Of a DNA stretch of 60,812 bases, positions 25,889-33,949 are shown in pieces (position 1 is the stretch's first letter; each line of letters opens with the position of its first letter). Below the pieces are notes generated by a model. The model was not told the DNA's origin and ran no database searches. It saw nothing but the letters and a program-made list of their open reading frames with translations. Made by a program: the position numbers and the translations under genes. The stretch lies in assembly GCF_018614415.1 (NCBI RefSeq), contig NZ_JAGGOO010000052.1, positions 1-60,812 on the forward strand, in the 5' to 3' direction. This stretch comes from Streptomyces sp. ISL-12. Its GTDB lineage: Bacteria; Actinomycetota; Actinomycetes; Streptomycetales; Streptomycetaceae.

Positions 25889-26689
25889 TCAGGGGCGCGC
25901 AGCGGCGTCCACGGCGCTTCGCAGCAGCGTCCGCGCCTCCCCGACCGTCCCGACCAGGGCCTCCGGTCCGGAGACCGGCCCTGCCATCAGCGCGTCGATC
26001 CCGCCCAGCCCGGCCCGCTCCAGCATCCCCTTCTCGTTGGTGACCCACTCCCCCCGCGCCGCCAGCACCGCGTGTGCCGCCTGGGTCGCGGCGAGGGCGA
26101 TCGCGCCCGCGACCTGGGTGACGGCGCCCTTGGGGGCGTGGCCGGCCTCGGCGTAGGCGAGGGTGGCCTCGGCCATGCCCCACCAGCGCTCGGGGGCGGT
26201 CCGGCGCAGCGGCTCCGGGTAGGCGGGGCGGGGCAGGTCGCCGCGGAGGGTCCGGTTGATCGCGAGTTCGGCGACGATCAGATACGTCGGGATGCCGGCC
26301 AGGTGGAACATGAGCGGCTCGACGCGGTAGCGGCCGGCCCGTGCCTCGCCCAGTTCGTGCTCGACCACGTCCAGGTCGCGGTAGTGGACGTCGACCCGGC
26401 GTCCGTCGATCGTCAGCCACGCGCCGCCGTTGAAGACGCCGCCGCCCCAGCCGCCGACTTCACCGACCTCGCCCTGCCAGCCGACCGCGCGGAGGTCGGC
26501 CGGGTCGAAGGCGCCTCGGTAGTAGACGGCCAGGTCCCAGTCGCTGTCCGGACGGTGGGTGCCCTGGGCGCGGGAGCCGCCGAGGGCGACCGCGCGGACG
26601 GCGGGCAGCGCGGCGAGGCGGTCGGCGGTGGTGTCCAGGAATGCCTGGTCGGGGTCGGGGTCGGGAGCGGGAGCGGGGCGGGCCGGCAT
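25889..26689 (-). CDS. Nucleotidyltransferase-domain protein
   Basis: A 266-aa protein with a DNA polymerase beta-like minimal nucleotidyltransferase site: GGSRAQGTHRPDSDWDLAVYY near residue 38, giving the G-S then D-x-D metal-binding pattern, and a third acidic residue in RRVDVHYRDLD near 101. The C-terminal part is helical (about 150-260). Such proteins adenylylate small molecules, including aminoglycosides, or act as antitoxins. No HEPN partner gene is adjacent, and the length fits the stand-alone actinobacterial group. ATG start. Confidence 0.83.
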   Translation of the reverse strand: MPARPAPAPDPDPDQAFLDTTADRLAALPAVRAVALGGSRAQGTHRPDSDWDLAVYYRGAFDPADLRAVGWQGEVGEVGGWGGGVFNGGAWLTIDGRRVDVHYRDLDVVEHELGEARAGRYRVEPLMFHLAGIPTYLIVAELAINRTLRGDLPRPAYPEPLRRTAPERWWGMAEATLAYAEAGHAPKGAVTQVAGAIALAATQAAHAVLAARGEWVTNEKGMLERAGLGGIDALMAGPVSGPEALVGTVGEARTLLRSAVDAAARP

Positions 26690-26832
26690 GGGCGGGGTCC
26701 TTCGGGTCGGGGCGGGTGCGCCGCGTCGACAGCGTAGGGGGGCCGCTCATGCCGTACGACAGGTTTTCGCCGTCCCTCGCCCGTCGCCCCGCCCCCCCGC
26801 CCGTCGCCCCGCCGTCTTCCGCCCGTCCCCCG

Positions 26833-27570
26833 TCAGGCCTGTGCGGTGGGCCGGACGACGACCTCGCTGATGTCGATGCCGTCGGGCTGCTCGATCGCGA
26901 ACCCGATGGCGGCGGCGACGGCGGAGGGCGGGGCGCCGATCTCGTCGCGCATCCGCGTCATCACCGCCGCCGTCTCGGGGCTCGCGCCCTTGCCGACCCC
27001 CTCGGTGTCGGTGAGTCCGGGCGAGACGAGGGTGACGCGCAGGTCGGGGCCGGATTCCTGGCGCAGCCCCTCGGTCAGCACCTTGACCGCCGTCTTGGTG
27101 GCCGCGTAGACGCCCTGCGGGGCCTTCACCACGTAGGCGGAAGTGGAGGCCACGTTGACGAACTGGCCGGAGCGCTGCCGCCGGAAGACGGGCAGGGCGG
27201 CCCCGATGCCGTTCAGCAGGCCGGTGATGTGCGTGGCGACCATCGCGTCCCAGTCGTCCTGGCGCAGTTCGTCGAACGGGGACACCGCCATCGTGCCCGC
27301 GTTGGAGACCAGGACGTCCAGCCGGCCGAACCGGTCGAGAGCCGTGTCCGTGAGGAGCCTCAGGTCCTCCCGGCGCACCACGTCCATGACGACTCCGACG
27401 GCCGTGCCGCCCCGCGCGACGATTCCGTCCACCACCTCCTCCAGCCGTTCCTCCCGGCGGGCGCCGAGCACGAGCCGGGCCCCCTTCTCGGCGAGGTGAG
27501 CCGCCGTCGCCGCCCCGATGCCGCTGCTGGCACCGGTGATCGCCACTACCTTGCCTTCGATTCCCGACAT
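26833..27570 (-). CDS. Short-chain dehydrogenase/reductase (SDR), TetR-controlled
   Basis: A 245-aa classical SDR: cofactor motif TGASSGIG at residues 12-19, NAG at 90-92, catalytic Ser142, Tyr155 and Lys159 (S-x12-Y-x3-K). The usual Asn of the tetrad is His114 here (THITG). ARREER after the second strand and Asp63 suggest NADP(H). GAGGA precedes the ATG. It is divergent from a TetR regulator with two matching operators in the shared promoter region, so this oxidoreductase is the likely target. Substrate unknown. Confidence 0.92.
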   Translation of the reverse strand: MSGIEGKVVAITGASSGIGAATAAHLAEKGARLVLGARREERLEEVVDGIVARGGTAVGVVMDVVRREDLRLLTDTALDRFGRLDVLVSNAGTMAVSPFDELRQDDWDAMVATHITGLLNGIGAALPVFRRQRSGQFVNVASTSAYVVKAPQGVYAATKTAVKVLTEGLRQESGPDLRVTLVSPGLTDTEGVGKGASPETAAVMTRMRDEIGAPPSAVAAAIGFAIEQPDGIDISEVVVRPTAQA

Positions 27571-27626
27571 GATCAGTAATCCTCGCTGGGGAGAGCGCGC
27601 GCAGGTCAGGCCATGACCTACAGTGG

Positions 27627-27646
27627 AAGTGGGGACGCCACCACTT
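27627..27646. promoter_or_regulatory. TetR operator 1 (AAGTGG-N8-CCACTT)
   Basis: A 20-bp inverted repeat, AAGTGGGGACGCCACCACTT, lies about 57 bases upstream of the SDR start. It matches operator 2 at 14 or more positions, including all 12 arm bases. The region is the only gap between the divergent SDR and TetR genes. Confidence 0.8.
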
Positions 27647-27656
27647 CCTTCAGGTT

Positions 27657-27676
27657 AAGTGGACACGCCCCCACTT
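27657..27676. promoter_or_regulatory. TetR operator 2 (AAGTGG-N8-CCACTT)
   Basis: AAGTGGACACGCCCCCACTT, same arms as operator 1, exactly 30 bases further on (about three helical turns, same DNA face). It is 43 bases before the TetR ATG, consistent with autoregulation. Confidence 0.8.
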
Positions 27677-27718
27677 AGCAAGCGGGACAGAACGCGAGGA
27701 GAGGGGCGGCAGCCGCCG

Positions 27719-28303
27719 ATGGCAGAGCCGAGGGCACACGAGACGGGGCGTCCGCTGCGCGCCGACGCGCGCCGCAACCGGGAGAAGATCCTCACGGCGG
27801 CGGTGCGGGTGTTCGCCGAGGAGGGGCTGGAGGCGCACCTGGAGCGCATCGCCAAGGCCGCGGGCGTGGGCAGCGCGACCCTCTACCGCAACTTCCCCAC
27901 CCGGGAGGCCCTGATCGAGGCGGTCTACCGCAACGAGGTGGCCCAGCTCTGCGACGCCGTCCCCGGCCTGCTGGCGCAGCGACCGCCGTACGAGGCCCTG
28001 CGCGCGTGGACCCGGCTCTTCCTGGACTACGTCACCGCCAAACTCGGCATGGCGGAGGCCCTGCGCGCCATCGCCGCCTCGGGCGGCAATCCCTACGGGC
28101 AGAGCCGGGACATGATCGAGGCGGCCGTCGCCGACCTGATGGAGGCGTGCGTGGCCGCCGGGGCGATCCGCACCGACGTCAGCCCGGGCGATCTGAGCGC
28201 CGCCCTGGCGGCCATCGCCGTCTCCTCGGCCCCGCCCGCGGGGCGTGAGCAAGCCGAACGCCTCCTCGACCTGGTCCTGGACGGACTGGCCACCCGGCCG
28301 TGA
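27719..28303 (+). CDS. TetR-family transcriptional repressor
   Basis: A 194-aa regulator. The N-terminal helix-turn-helix spans about residues 15-62: RRNREKILTAAVRVFAEEG, RIAKAAGVGSATLYRNFPTREALIEAVY. The C-terminal ligand domain (SBP/TetR_C type) is helical, with LRAIAASGGNPYGQSRDMI. ATG 27719 was chosen over an in-frame GTG 60 bases upstream because that GTG lies inside operator 2. The regulator probably represses the divergent SDR gene and itself; an inducing ligand is expected but unknown. Confidence 0.9.
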   Translation: MAEPRAHETGRPLRADARRNREKILTAAVRVFAEEGLEAHLERIAKAAGVGSATLYRNFPTREALIEAVYRNEVAQLCDAVPGLLAQRPPYEALRAWTRLFLDYVTAKLGMAEALRAIAASGGNPYGQSRDMIEAAVADLMEACVAAGAIRTDVSPGDLSAALAAIAVSSAPPAGREQAERLLDLVLDGLATRP

Positions 28304-28325
28304 GGCCACCGCCGGGTGTCCGGGC

Positions 28326-29054
28326 TCAGGGACCCGGCCGGCCCCACACCCGGCGCTTGGGCAGCGCAGCCGCGTAGCCGCCCGCCCTGCTCGTGGTCAG
28401 CCCGAGGGCGACGAGGGACTCCGCCAGCCGCACCGCCGCCGCCACGCCGTCCACGACCGGCAGCCCCAGCTCCTCCCCCACCGATGCGACCGACCGCCGC
28501 AGTCCCGTCATCCCGGCGCACCCGAGGACCAGCACCTCCGCTCCCGCCGCCCGGACCCGCTCCGCGGCGGCGCGCAGCGCGGCCCGGGTACGCTCGCCGT
28601 CGTCCAGGTCGAGCACGCCGAGGCCGGTGCCGGTGACGGCCGCGCAGTTGCGGGCCACGCCCGCCGTCTCCAGGCTGTCCTCGATCTGTCCGCGGCTGCG
28701 CTCCAGGGTGGTGACGACGCCGTAGCGGCGCCCCAGCAGACAGGCGAGGTGCGCCGCGGCCTCGGTGATGTCGACGACCGGTACGTCGACCAGCTCCCGG
28801 ACGCCCTCGCGCCCGTGCTCCCCGAAGCCGGCCAGGACGACCGCGTCGTACGGCGGTCCGTCGTAGGTCCGCAGGGTGTCGATGACTGCGGCGGCGGACA
28901 GGTAGCTGTCAAGCCAGCCCTCCGCCGACTCCGGGCCCCACCCGGGAGTCAGGCCGGTCACGGTGGTGCCCGGGCTCGCGGCGGCCCGGGCACCGAGGAC
29001 GATCTCCTCGGTCATCTGCCGCGTCGTGTTGCAGTTGGTGACGACGATGCGCAC
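28326..29054 (-). CDS. Asp/Glu/hydantoin racemase superfamily protein
   Basis: A 242-aa protein with the superfamily start MRIVVTNCNTTRQMTEEI and the C-terminal active-site motif VLVLGCAGMTGL (Cys179). The first active-site position of hydantoin/allantoin racemases, usually Cys in ACFGDPG, is Gly76 here (LAGFGEHGREG). So only one of the two acid/base cysteines is left, as in arylmalonate decarboxylase. Its GTG lies 6 bases behind the stop of an NCS1 permease gene, which argues for a hydantoin-, allantoin- or nucleobase-like substrate. Confidence 0.88.
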   Translation of the reverse strand: MRIVVTNCNTTRQMTEEIVLGARAAASPGTTVTGLTPGWGPESAEGWLDSYLSAAAVIDTLRTYDGPPYDAVVLAGFGEHGREGVRELVDVPVVDITEAAAHLACLLGRRYGVVTTLERSRGQIEDSLETAGVARNCAAVTGTGLGVLDLDDGERTRAALRAAAERVRAAGAEVLVLGCAGMTGLRRSVASVGEELGLPVVDGVAAAVRLAESLVALGLTTSRAGGYAAALPKRRVWGRPGP

Positions 29055-29060
29055 CGGAAC

Positions 29061-30521
29061 TCAGCCCTCCGCCCCGGCCGTCCGCTCGCCCCGGCACAGG
29101 AGTCCGTAGAGCCCGGCGGCCATCGCCGTGCCGATGAACCAGGAGTACGGCGCCACCTCGCCGAACTCCGTCACCAGCGCGAGGACGGCCGCCACCGCCG
29201 CCGACGGCAGGAACGCCCACAGCGCCTTGGGGTTGACGCCCCCGCGGTAGTGGTAGCGGGAACCGGGTTCGGCGCGGAAGAGCTGGTCCACGTCGACGCG
29301 CCCGCGCTTGACCCAGTAGTAGTCGACCATGATCACACCGAAGAGTGGGCCGAGGAAGGCGCCGAGGCCGCCGAGGAAGTAGTTGACGACGGTGGGGTTG
29401 GAGAAGAGGTTCCAGGGGGTCACGACCAGCGCCGCCACCGTGCTGATCATGCCGCCGATCCGGAAGGTGACCTTCTGCGGCCAGACGTTGGCGAGGTCGT
29501 ACGCCGGGGAGACGAAGTTGGCGACGATGTTGACGCCCATGGTGGCGATGGCGAACGTCAGCGCGCCGATCACCAGGACCCAGGTGTTGCCGATCTCCGC
29601 GACCAGGTAGGCCGGGTCGGTGATCTCCTTGCCGAAGACCTCGTAGGCGCCGGCGGTGACGACGACGGAGAGGATGACGAAGGCCGTGGAGTTGACCGGA
29701 AGGCCCCAGAAGTTGCCGCGCCGGACGGTGCGGTAGTCGGGGGCGAAACGGGAGAAGTCGCAGAAGTTGAGCATCAGCGTGCCGTAGGTGGCGAGGATCA
29801 GGCCGATCGCGCCGAACCATTGGCGCCACTGCTCGCCCGTCGACACCGGGTGCGGGGTGCTGGTCAGGGAGATGCTCCAGCCGGCCTTGGCGAAGATCCA
29901 GACCGCCAGTGCGATCATCACCAGCCAGATCGCCGGACCGCAGAAGTCCTGGAACTTGCGGACGGACTCCATGCCGCGGCTGATGATCAGCGCCTGGACC
30001 AGCCACAGGGCGACGAAGGAGACCCAGCCGAGCGCGTCGAGCCCGAGGAAGGAGGAGTGGGTCCAGGACTTCAGACCGGGCCAGGCCGCCAGCAGCATCA
30101 CGTTGACGGCGACGGAGGCCAGGTAGGTCTGGATGCCGTACCACATGATGGCGATGACGGCCCTGATCAGCGCCGGGACGTTGGCGCCCCAGACGCCGAA
30201 GGCGATCCGGCTGACGACGGGGAACGGCACGCCGGTGCGCTGGCCGATGCGGCCCATCATGTTCATTCCGACGTAGATGATCACGAAGCCGACGAGCAGG
30301 GACGTGAAGACCTGCCAGACGTTCATGCCGAGGAAGAGCAGTCCGGCGGCGAAGGTGTAGTTGCCGAGGTTGTGGACGTCGGACATCCACAGGGCGAACA
30401 GGTCGAAGACCTTCCAGGTGCGCTTGCCCGCGGGCGCGAGGTCTTCGTTGGTGAGCCGTGGGTCGGGGTCGGGGAGGGACGCTGCGGTGCCGGTGGCCTC
30501 TGCGCGGTCGGCGAGGGACAC
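29061..30521 (-). CDS. NCS1-family nucleobase/hydantoin/allantoin permease
   Basis: A 486-aa transporter with about 12 membrane helices. Family features: WKVFDLFALWMSDVHNLGNYTFAAGLLFLG in helix 1, GVPFPVVSRIAFGVWGANVPALIRA, WFGAIGLILATYGTLMLNFCDFSRF and FGVIMVDYYWVKRG, typical of Mhp1, CodB and PucI relatives. The GTG with AGGAGG 5 bases upstream was taken as start. An upstream in-frame ATG at 30608 also has GGGAGGAC, which would add 29 residues and place the GntR palindrome inside the coding region. Co-transcribed with the racemase-like gene; probably controlled by the divergent GntR. Confidence 0.9.
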   Translation of the reverse strand: MSLADRAEATGTAASLPDPDPRLTNEDLAPAGKRTWKVFDLFALWMSDVHNLGNYTFAAGLLFLGMNVWQVFTSLLVGFVIIYVGMNMMGRIGQRTGVPFPVVSRIAFGVWGANVPALIRAVIAIMWYGIQTYLASVAVNVMLLAAWPGLKSWTHSSFLGLDALGWVSFVALWLVQALIISRGMESVRKFQDFCGPAIWLVMIALAVWIFAKAGWSISLTSTPHPVSTGEQWRQWFGAIGLILATYGTLMLNFCDFSRFAPDYRTVRRGNFWGLPVNSTAFVILSVVVTAGAYEVFGKEITDPAYLVAEIGNTWVLVIGALTFAIATMGVNIVANFVSPAYDLANVWPQKVTFRIGGMISTVAALVVTPWNLFSNPTVVNYFLGGLGAFLGPLFGVIMVDYYWVKRGRVDVDQLFRAEPGSRYHYRGGVNPKALWAFLPSAAVAAVLALVTEFGEVAPYSWFIGTAMAAGLYGLLCRGERTAGAEG

Positions 30522-30584
30522 GGGGCCTCCTGGGGCGAGGGGACGGGAGGGCATACCGAGCCTGGCGGCGCCCGGGGACGCCGT

Positions 30585-30598
30585 TTTGGTATACCAAA
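30585..30598. promoter_or_regulatory. Perfect 14-bp palindrome TTTGGTATACCAAA, GntR operator
   Basis: The core GGTATACC with flanking AAA/TTT matches the GTATAC-type consensus of FadR-subfamily GntR proteins (tnGTnnnACna). It lies between the NCS1 permease and the divergent GntR gene, 85 bases before the regulator start and 64 bases before the permease GTG. Confidence 0.85.
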
Positions 30599-30682
30599 CT
30601 GCCGTCATGGTCCTCCCGTCAACCCTTCGCGCCGATGTCACGCTCGTTAACGCTCCGTAAAACACCGCCGGAGTCGGCGAAG

Positions 30683-31393
30683 ATGGGACGCATGGGGAAG
30701 ATCGAACCGCTGGGCGCGGTGCGCGAGCGGGTCCTGGCGGGGCTGCGGCAGGACATCATCGCGGGACGCCTGCGGCCCGGCGACCGGCTCGTGGAGCGGG
30801 AGTTGGCCGAGCGTTTCGGGGTCTCCCGGGTACCGGTCCGGGAGGCGATCCGCGCCCTGGTCGCCGAGGGATTCGTGCTGTTCGAGACCCCGCGCCGCAC
30901 CGTCGTGCGGCGGCTGACGCCCGCCGACGTACGGGAACTCTTCGAACTGCGTGAGGCGTTGGAGGTGTACGCGGCGGGACTCGCCGCGACGCGGGCCGGT
31001 CCCGAGGCGCTGGCGGAGCTGGAGGATCTGCTGCGGGCGGCGGCGCGGGCCACCGGGGCCGGGGACGCCGAGGCGATCACCGACGTCAACACCCGTTTCC
31101 ACGACCGCATCCTGACCCTGGCCGGCAACAGCCTGCTGAGTTCGGTCATGGAACCGGTCGACGGCCGGCTGCGCTGGCTGACCCGGCGGAACGAGGAGTG
31201 GCCGCAACTCCTCACCGAACACCGGGAGCTGTACGAGGCGATCGCCTCCGGCGACCCGGACCGCGCCCGCGCGCACGCCTTGCGGCACGTCCGGGCCAAC
31301 TACCGGTCGACGGTGCGGCAGCTGTTCGGGGACGGGGGTGAGTGCGGGGACGGGGGTGACGAGGTGACAGAGACGCCGGGCGTGACGGGGTGA
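30683..31393 (+). CDS. GntR-family regulator, FadR/FCD subfamily
   Basis: A 236-aa protein. The winged helix spans residues about 10-75 (VRERVLAGLRQDIIAGRLRPG, LVERELAERFGVSRVPVREAIRAL, GFVLFETPRRTVVRRLTP). The FCD ligand domain follows with LFELREALEVYAAGLAA, NTRFHDRILTLAGN (Asp and His metal ligands) and EHRELYEAIASGDPDRARAHALRHV. Starts at 30683 (GGAG 9 bases upstream) or 30692 are possible. It probably senses a carboxylate or ureide related to the divergent transport operon. The last residues (GDGGECGDGGDEVTETPGVTG) run into a repeat array. Confidence 0.9.
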   Translation: MGRMGKIEPLGAVRERVLAGLRQDIIAGRLRPGDRLVERELAERFGVSRVPVREAIRALVAEGFVLFETPRRTVVRRLTPADVRELFELREALEVYAAGLAATRAGPEALAELEDLLRAAARATGAGDAEAITDVNTRFHDRILTLAGNSLLSSVMEPVDGRLRWLTRRNEEWPQLLTEHRELYEAIASGDPDRARAHALRHVRANYRSTVRQLFGDGGECGDGGDEVTETPGVTG

Positions 31394-31499
31394 CAGGGAC
31401 GACCGGGACGCCGGGCGGAACGGAGTGACAGAGACGACCGGGACGCCGGGCGGAACGGAGTGACAGAGACGACCGGGACGCCGGGCGGAACGGAGTGAC
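31391..31499. repeat. 35-bp tandem repeat after the GntR gene
   Basis: TGACAGRGACGACCGGGACG-type units begin at 31391, 31426, 31461 and (cut short) 31496, exactly 35 bases apart. The TGA stop of the GntR gene is the first three bases of the array. Degenerate copies of the ACGCCGGGCG part continue to about 31555. Confidence 0.9.
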
Positions 31500-31593
31500 G
31501 GGGTTACCGGGAAGCCGGGCGTGACGGGGTGGCGGGCGTGACGGGGTGGCGGGCGCGCGCAGGTGGGTCACACGCCCCTCAGGGGAACGGGCT

Positions 31594-32076
31594 TCAGCCG
31601 GTGACCTCGTACTGGCCGGTCTCCAGGAACCGGCGCATCTCCTCCGGGTCGCTGGTCTTGAGCAGCTGGATCGCGGCCGCCCTCACCTCCGGGGGCGTCT
31701 CGGGCCTGGAGATGAGCTGGGCGAGGGCGACGCGGTCGTCCTGGGCCTGCGCGAGGCGGTACCCGGTCTCCAGGAAGGCACGCATTTCCTCGACCGTGCC
31801 GTCCAGGGCCGCCCGGCCCTTCTCCCGCACCTCCGAACCGGCGTACGGCAGGGAGATGAGCTGGACGATCGCGACCCTGAGGTCGTTCACGTCGTTCACG
31901 TCGTCCTCGTCGTCCGCCACCGCGGACACGGAGAGGGGAGCGGACACCGCGGAGGGCGTGGGCGAGGCGGGGGCCGCGGACGCGGTGCCGGCGGCCAGGG
32001 CGGGGCCGGTGACCGTGAGGGCCGTGGCGGCGGCCACAGTCACGGCCGCGGATATCGCCGTACGGGTCATTCTCAC
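31594..32076 (-). CDS. Secreted ALF-repeat protein
   Basis: A 160-aa protein with an N-terminal signal peptide (MRMTRTAISAAVTVAAATALTV, cleavage after ALAAG or ASAA) and two ALF-type repeats: DLRVAIVQLISLPYAGSEVREKGRAALDG/TVEEMRAFLETGY and DRVALAQLISRPETPPEVRAAAIQLL/DPEEMRRFLETG. ALF repeats occur in secreted actinobacterial proteins of unknown role, often as short tandem modules beside larger toxins. Here only two are present and no toxin domain follows. GTG 32076 has GGGAG 6 bases upstream; the ATG two codons later is an alternative. Confidence 0.82.
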   Translation of the reverse strand: MRMTRTAISAAVTVAAATALTVTGPALAAGTASAAPASPTPSAVSAPLSVSAVADDEDDVNDVNDLRVAIVQLISLPYAGSEVREKGRAALDGTVEEMRAFLETGYRLAQAQDDRVALAQLISRPETPPEVRAAAIQLLKTSDPEEMRRFLETGQYEVTG

Positions 32077-32140
32077 GGTGAACTCCCTCGATTTGTCGAT
32101 CAGTTGACTCCTCGACACTAGATCGGTCTCTCGTCCCCCG

Positions 32141-33175
32141 TCATTCGAATTCCGGGGCCTTCGCGTGCTCGCCGCGCGCGTACCGGTCCGTCGCCGCCAC
32201 CAGCAGTTCCGCCATGCTCGGCGCCCCCGCGTTGTGCCCGACGTCGTCCACCATCAGCAGTTCGCTCTCCGGCCAGGCGTGGTGCAGGCGCCATACGGTG
32301 CCAAGGAGATTGCCGGGATCGAGTGCGCCCTGGACCAGGGTGCCGGGGATGCCCGCCAGCAGGTGCGCGTCGCGCAGCACGACCCCCTCCTCGCCGCTCT
32401 CACCGCCCTCACCGCCCTCACCGCCCTCACCGCCCTCACCGCCCTCGCCGAAAAAGTGGCCGTTGGCCCAGTAGTGCGTCACCGTGCGCGCGAATCCCAT
32501 GCGGAACACCGGGTCCTCGTAACGCGGCACCGAACGCGGCGGGGCGGAGGCGATCGCCGTCTCCCAGTCGGTCCAGGCGCGGGCCGCCCGCTCGCGCGTC
32601 TCCGGGTCGGGCGACTCCAGCAGCCGGTTGTACGCGGCGGCCAGGTTGCCGTCCCGCTCGCCCTCGGGGACCAGGGCGCGGAACTCCTCGAAGGCCGCCG
32701 GGAACAGCTTGCCGAGCCCTCGGGTCAGGAGCGTGACCTCGGGGTCGGAGCCGGTCGCGACCGCTGTCAGGACCAGTTCCGTCACCACGCCGGGGTGCGT
32801 CTGCGCATAGCGCAGTCCGAGCGCCGACCCCCAGGAGACGCCCCAGACCAGCCACCGTTCGATACCGAGATGCCCGCGCAGCCGCTCCAGGTCGGCGAGG
32901 AGGTGCGCGGTCGTGTTGACGCTCATGTCGGTGTCGTAGGCGCTCGCGTGCGGTGTCGAGCGCCCGCAGCCGCGCTGGTCGAACAGCACGATCCGATACG
33001 CGGCCGGATCGAAGCAGCGGCGGAACGCCGGGCTCTTTCCGGACCCGGGGCCGCCGTGCAGCACCACGGCCGGCTTGCCCTCGGGGTTGCCGCAGGTCTC
33101 CCAGTGGATGCGGTTGCCGTCACCGACGTCGAGCATGCCGTGGTCGTACGGTTCGATCTCCGGATACACGCCCAT
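32141..33175 (-). CDS. pip: Proline iminopeptidase
   Basis: Releases N-terminal proline from peptides; alpha/beta-hydrolase of family S33. The 344-aa sequence has the oxyanion motif HGGPGSG, FDQRGCGRSTPHA, the nucleophile elbow GVSWGSALGL, the Asp in VQGALDPGNLL (family G-R-Y/L-D) and the catalytic His in DVGHNAG. A block of Gly-Glu-Gly repeats (GEGGEGGEGGEGGEGG) interrupts the segment between ANGHFF and the DAHLLAGIPG strand. It is encoded by five perfect 9-base units and is absent from the family's usual form, so slippage has probably lengthened a loop. Confidence 0.93.
   Translation of the reverse strand: MGVYPEIEPYDHGMLDVGDGNRIHWETCGNPEGKPAVVLHGGPGSGKSPAFRRCFDPAAYRIVLFDQRGCGRSTPHASAYDTDMSVNTTAHLLADLERLRGHLGIERWLVWGVSWGSALGLRYAQTHPGVVTELVLTAVATGSDPEVTLLTRGLGKLFPAAFEEFRALVPEGERDGNLAAAYNRLLESPDPETRERAARAWTDWETAIASAPPRSVPRYEDPVFRMGFARTVTHYWANGHFFGEGGEGGEGGEGGEGGESGEEGVVLRDAHLLAGIPGTLVQGALDPGNLLGTVWRLHHAWPESELLMVDDVGHNAGAPSMAELLVAATDRYARGEHAKAPEFE
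32401..32445. repeat. Five perfect 9-bp units (caccgccct) in coding sequence
   Basis: CACCGCCCT is repeated five times without change, encoding GGE/EGG tripeptides in the iminopeptidase on the minus strand. The unit keeps the frame whatever the copy number. Confidence 0.95.
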
Positions 33176-33184
33176 CCGGGCACG

Positions 33185-33949
33185 CTAACCCGCTCGCGGC
33201 GCTCCCGTCGCCCCGTTTTCGGCGGGCAGTCCGGCGGCGCGCGCCGCCGTGGTGAGGACCTCGCGGAGCATCTCCGGGGTGAGCCGGCCGGTGAAGGTGT
33301 TGCGCTGGCTGACGTGGAAGCAGCCGAAGAGGTCGAGGTCCTCGCCTCCGTCGCCTCCGGTGCCACCGCCCTCGGCAGCGAGGGTGAACCGCGCGCCGTG
33401 CCCGAACGCCGGACGCGGCCGGGGCACCGTCCAGCCCGCCGCGGCGAACGCGGGCAGCGCGGCCTGCCAGCCGAAGGCGCCCAGGACGATCACGGCCCGC
33501 AGGGTCGGACGCAGCAGCCGCAGTTCCTGGACCAGCCAGGGGCGGCACGTGTCGCGTTCCTCGGGGGTGGGTTTGTTGGCGGGCGGGGCGCAGTGCACCG
33601 GCGAGGTGACGCGCACGCCGCGCAGTTCCAGTCCGTCGTCGGCGGCGACGGCGGTGGGCTGTGAGGCGAGGCCCACGTCGTACAGGGCCCGGTACAGCAC
33701 ATCGCCCGAGCGGTCGCCGGTGAACATGCGCCCGGTGCGGTTGCCGCCGTGGGCCGCCGGGGCGAGGCCGACGATGAGCAACCGGGCGTCCGCGGGTCCG
33801 AAGCCGGGGACCGGGCGGCCCCAGTACGTCCAGTCGGCGAAGGCCGCCCGCTTGGTGCGGGCCACCTCCTCGCGCCAGTCGACCAGCCGTGGACAGGCCC
33901 GGCAGCCCGTGATCCGCTGGTCGAGTCCGGTGAGGGCGTTGCTGTCCAT
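33185..33949 (-). CDS. Family 5 uracil-DNA glycosylase (UDGb)
   Basis: Removes uracil and other deaminated bases from DNA. The 254-aa protein has Fe-S cysteines starting at CRACPRL (C16, C19) with further Cys in HCAPPANKPTPEERDTC, motif A GLAPAAHGGNRTGRMFTGDRSGD and motif B HVSQRNTFTGRLTPEM. Motif A without the catalytic Asp or Asn of families 1 to 4 (GLAPA) is the mark of family 5. A Gly-rich insert (GGGTGGDGGED) sits before motif B. ATG start, no strong ribosome binding site. Confidence 0.92.
   Translation of the reverse strand: MDSNALTGLDQRITGCRACPRLVDWREEVARTKRAAFADWTYWGRPVPGFGPADARLLIVGLAPAAHGGNRTGRMFTGDRSGDVLYRALYDVGLASQPTAVAADDGLELRGVRVTSPVHCAPPANKPTPEERDTCRPWLVQELRLLRPTLRAVIVLGAFGWQAALPAFAAAGWTVPRPRPAFGHGARFTLAAEGGGTGGDGGEDLDLFGCFHVSQRNTFTGRLTPEMLREVLTTAARAAGLPAENGATGAPRAG

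Noticed and set aside
27659..27718. GTG at 27659 as start of the TetR protein
   Set aside because: The codon lies within operator 2 and has no ribosome binding site; the ATG at 27719 begins right before the helix-turn-helix domain.
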